Shown piece after piece: positions 62,694 through 64,000 of a DNA stretch of 64,000 nucleotides. The DNA is from Phialophora verrucosa (lineage: Eukaryota; Ascomycota; Eurotiomycetes; Chaetothyriales; Herpotrichiellaceae). Under the pieces are notes generated by a model that was given only the letters and a program-made list of their open reading frames with translations, had not been told where the DNA came from and ran no database searches. The DNA lies in NCBI GenBank assembly GCA_002099365.1, contig MSED01000006.1, forward strand, positions 62,001 to 126,000, in the 5' to 3' direction. Within the stretch, counting starts at the first letter, position 1. Each line of letters begins with the position of its first letter. The position numbers were made by a program, and so were the translations under genes.

Positions 62694-64000
62694 TTACTTC
62701 GCCAGGAAAGCCTGAAAGGCTGTGTGCTCAATAACCACATTCCCCACAGCCTTCAATTTCTTCCTCCCCTCCTTCTGCTTTTCGAGTAACTTCATCCGCC
62801 TCGTCTTATCCGCTGCGTGCAACTTCTGTGTCACGTCCTTCCTAAAGGGCTTCAGTGTCTCCCGTGCGATTATTTGTTTTCCCACGGCGGCTTGAATGAC
62901 AACCTCAAACATTTGGCGATCAACGTGCTCTTTGAATTTCTCGACCCATTGCTTGCCCACGTGGCGGACCTGACTGTGGTGCATAACCCGGGCGATGGCA
63001 TCTACGGGTTCCTTATTCACAAGTAGTTGGAGTTTGACAATGTTGCTAACCCGCCATTCCGCCTCCTCATAATCCAGCGTGGCATATCCCTTTGTGGCCG
63101 ATTTCAACTTCCCGAAGAAGTCATCCACCAGTTGGGCAAGGGGCATCTCGTACTTTAGGATCACTTGCGATGAGGTAAAGTACTCCATAGACTTCTGTTC
63201 GCCGCGATTTGCTTCGCAGAGTTCCATGACCTTGCCTAGGTATTCGTCTGGGAAGGTGAGCGTCGAGAGGACATATGGTTCACGGAGTTCAGTGACGTTT
63301 CTGCGCGTTTCCTCGCTATCGGGGAATTCGGCTGGGTTGGTGATGACAACTTCCTTGCCATCTTTGTAAAGAACTTTGAACGGGACCGTTGGTGGGGTGA
63401 TGATGATGCTCGCGCCATGTTCCTGACGAAGGCGATCTTCGAAGACGGAGCAGTGCAGGGTTCCCAAGAAGCCGAGGCGAAAACCTGCGCCGAGAGCAAG
63501 AGAAGATTCCTTTTGGATGGTGACGCTTCTGTCATTGAGAAGGAGTTGGTTTATGCTGTCTTCGAGGTGCTCGAATTCGCCTTGGTCGACGGGAAATGCG
63601 GCAACGAAGACCATGGGTTTGGGTTCCTCAAACCCAGGGAGTGGTTGGACTTGGTTCTGGAAGCCCAATTTGGTGTATGTGTCACCAATTTTCGCTTCGC
63701 TACTCTTTCTCATCGAGGGGTTGAAATAGACGTAGCCAACCTGTCCGGCACGTAGTACCTTTTGCGGCGTTTGATCCGGATACATGATGCCAACTTCTCC
63801 GACGGTGTACTTCAGGCCTGTCACAAACGAGACAATCTGATCTCCTGCTCGAAGTTCGCCGTCGAATACCCGGACCAGTAGAATGACGCCTTTGTAGCTT
63901 GAGTACCAGGAGTCGACCAAGAATAGCCGAAGGGGCTTCTTAGTATCACCCACCGGGGCTGGGATCCTCTCTATCACTGCTGGAAGGACGTTCTCCACAT
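62694..64000 (-). CDS. GUF1: Mitochondrial elongation factor 4 (Guf1/LepA), 3' part
   Basis: The frame is open to the window end, so the N-terminal GTPase domain lies outside; 435 residues are visible. Domain II begins PLRLFLVDSWYSSYKGVILLVRVFDGELRAGD, followed by VGEVGIMYPDQTP and GQVGYVYFNPSMR. The LepA-specific segments are PMVFVAAFPVDQGEFEHLEDSINQLLLND, ESSLALGAGFRLGFLGTLHCSVFEDRL, and the C-terminal domain with KRKKLKAVGNVVIE-like sequence. Guf1 is the mitochondrial homologue of bacterial LepA, a ribosome-associated GTPase that helps mitochondrial translation under stress. It ends in AFQAFLAK. No interruption is seen in the visible part. Confidence 0.95.
   Translation of the reverse strand, partial: VENVLPAVIERIPAPVGDTKKPLRLFLVDSWYSSYKGVILLVRVFDGELRAGDQIVSFVTGLKYTVGEVGIMYPDQTPQKVLRAGQVGYVYFNPSMRKSSEAKIGDTYTKLGFQNQVQPLPGFEEPKPMVFVAAFPVDQGEFEHLEDSINQLLLNDRSVTIQKESSLALGAGFRLGFLGTLHCSVFEDRLRQEHGASIIITPPTVPFKVLYKDGKEVVITNPAEFPDSEETRRNVTELREPYVLSTLTFPDEYLGKVMELCEANRGEQKSMEYFTSSQVILKYEMPLAQLVDDFFGKLKSATKGYATLDYEEAEWRVSNIVKLQLLVNKEPVDAIARVMHHSQVRHVGKQWVEKFKEHVDRQMFEVVIQAAVGKQIIARETLKPFRKDVTQKLHAADKTRRMKLLEKQKEGRKKLKAVGNVVIEHTAFQAFLAK

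Noticed and set aside
1..64000. tRNA, rRNA, CRISPR arrays, intact transposons, PKS/NRPS genes
   Set aside because: Reading both strands showed no T-loop box with matching arms, no spaced direct repeats, no transposase or reverse transcriptase motifs and no megasynthase domains. A dedicated RNA search was not possible.

Overview
The window is nuclear DNA of a filamentous ascomycete (Pezizomycotina). Most genes have short GT-AG introns (about 45-90 nt), many with CTNAY-like branch sites. The gene set is fungal: Zn2Cys6 and Fungal_trans_2-like regulators, a Dfg5/Dcw1 mannosidase, an Asp f 2/Pra1-like zincophore, QutC/QutB-like quinate enzymes, SNF1, Tom70 and Guf1. Genes are dense, alternate strands and are not in operons. 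The order cannot be fixed from sequence alone; Eurotiomycetes-like fungi would fit. Exon boundaries were worked out by hand from reading frame, splice signals and family conservation.

Left part (1-19 kb): two divergent genes of one unrecognised family (142-1151 and 1815-2911); an amidoligase-family gene carrying an in-frame TAG; a gamma-glutamylcyclotransferase-like protein; a membrane-anchored histidine phosphatase; a Fungal_trans_2-like regulator; a GH76 Dfg5/Dcw1 protein; an acyl-CoA dehydrogenase; and the small TFIIH subunit Tfb5. A 2.6 kb stretch without convincing genes follows.

Middle (19-44 kb): an isochorismatase-AlkB fusion; a (TG)n microsatellite; a tail-anchored FHA protein; an alpha/beta hydrolase; Tom70; a divergent quinate/shikimate pair (3-dehydroshikimate dehydratase and quinate/shikimate dehydrogenase) next to an aminodeoxychorismate lyase-like gene; cytosolic tryptophanyl-tRNA synthetase; a PRELI/Ups protein; a secreted DUF3455 protein; an Asp f 2-like secreted zinc-binding protein; and SNF1 kinase.

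Right part (44-64 kb): an accessory-looking run made of a sugar-type MFS transporter, a 2OG-Fe(II) oxygenase, a probable dimeric alpha/beta-barrel protein, a Dal5-type MFS transporter, an SDR, a quinone oxidoreductase and a Zn2Cys6 regulator. This could be a small catabolic or secondary-metabolite cluster without a PKS/NRPS backbone. It is flanked on the right by housekeeping genes: condensin SMC4, a fragment of a fungal membrane protein, and GUF1, which runs off the window end. No rRNA, tRNA, CRISPR or intact transposon was recognised.
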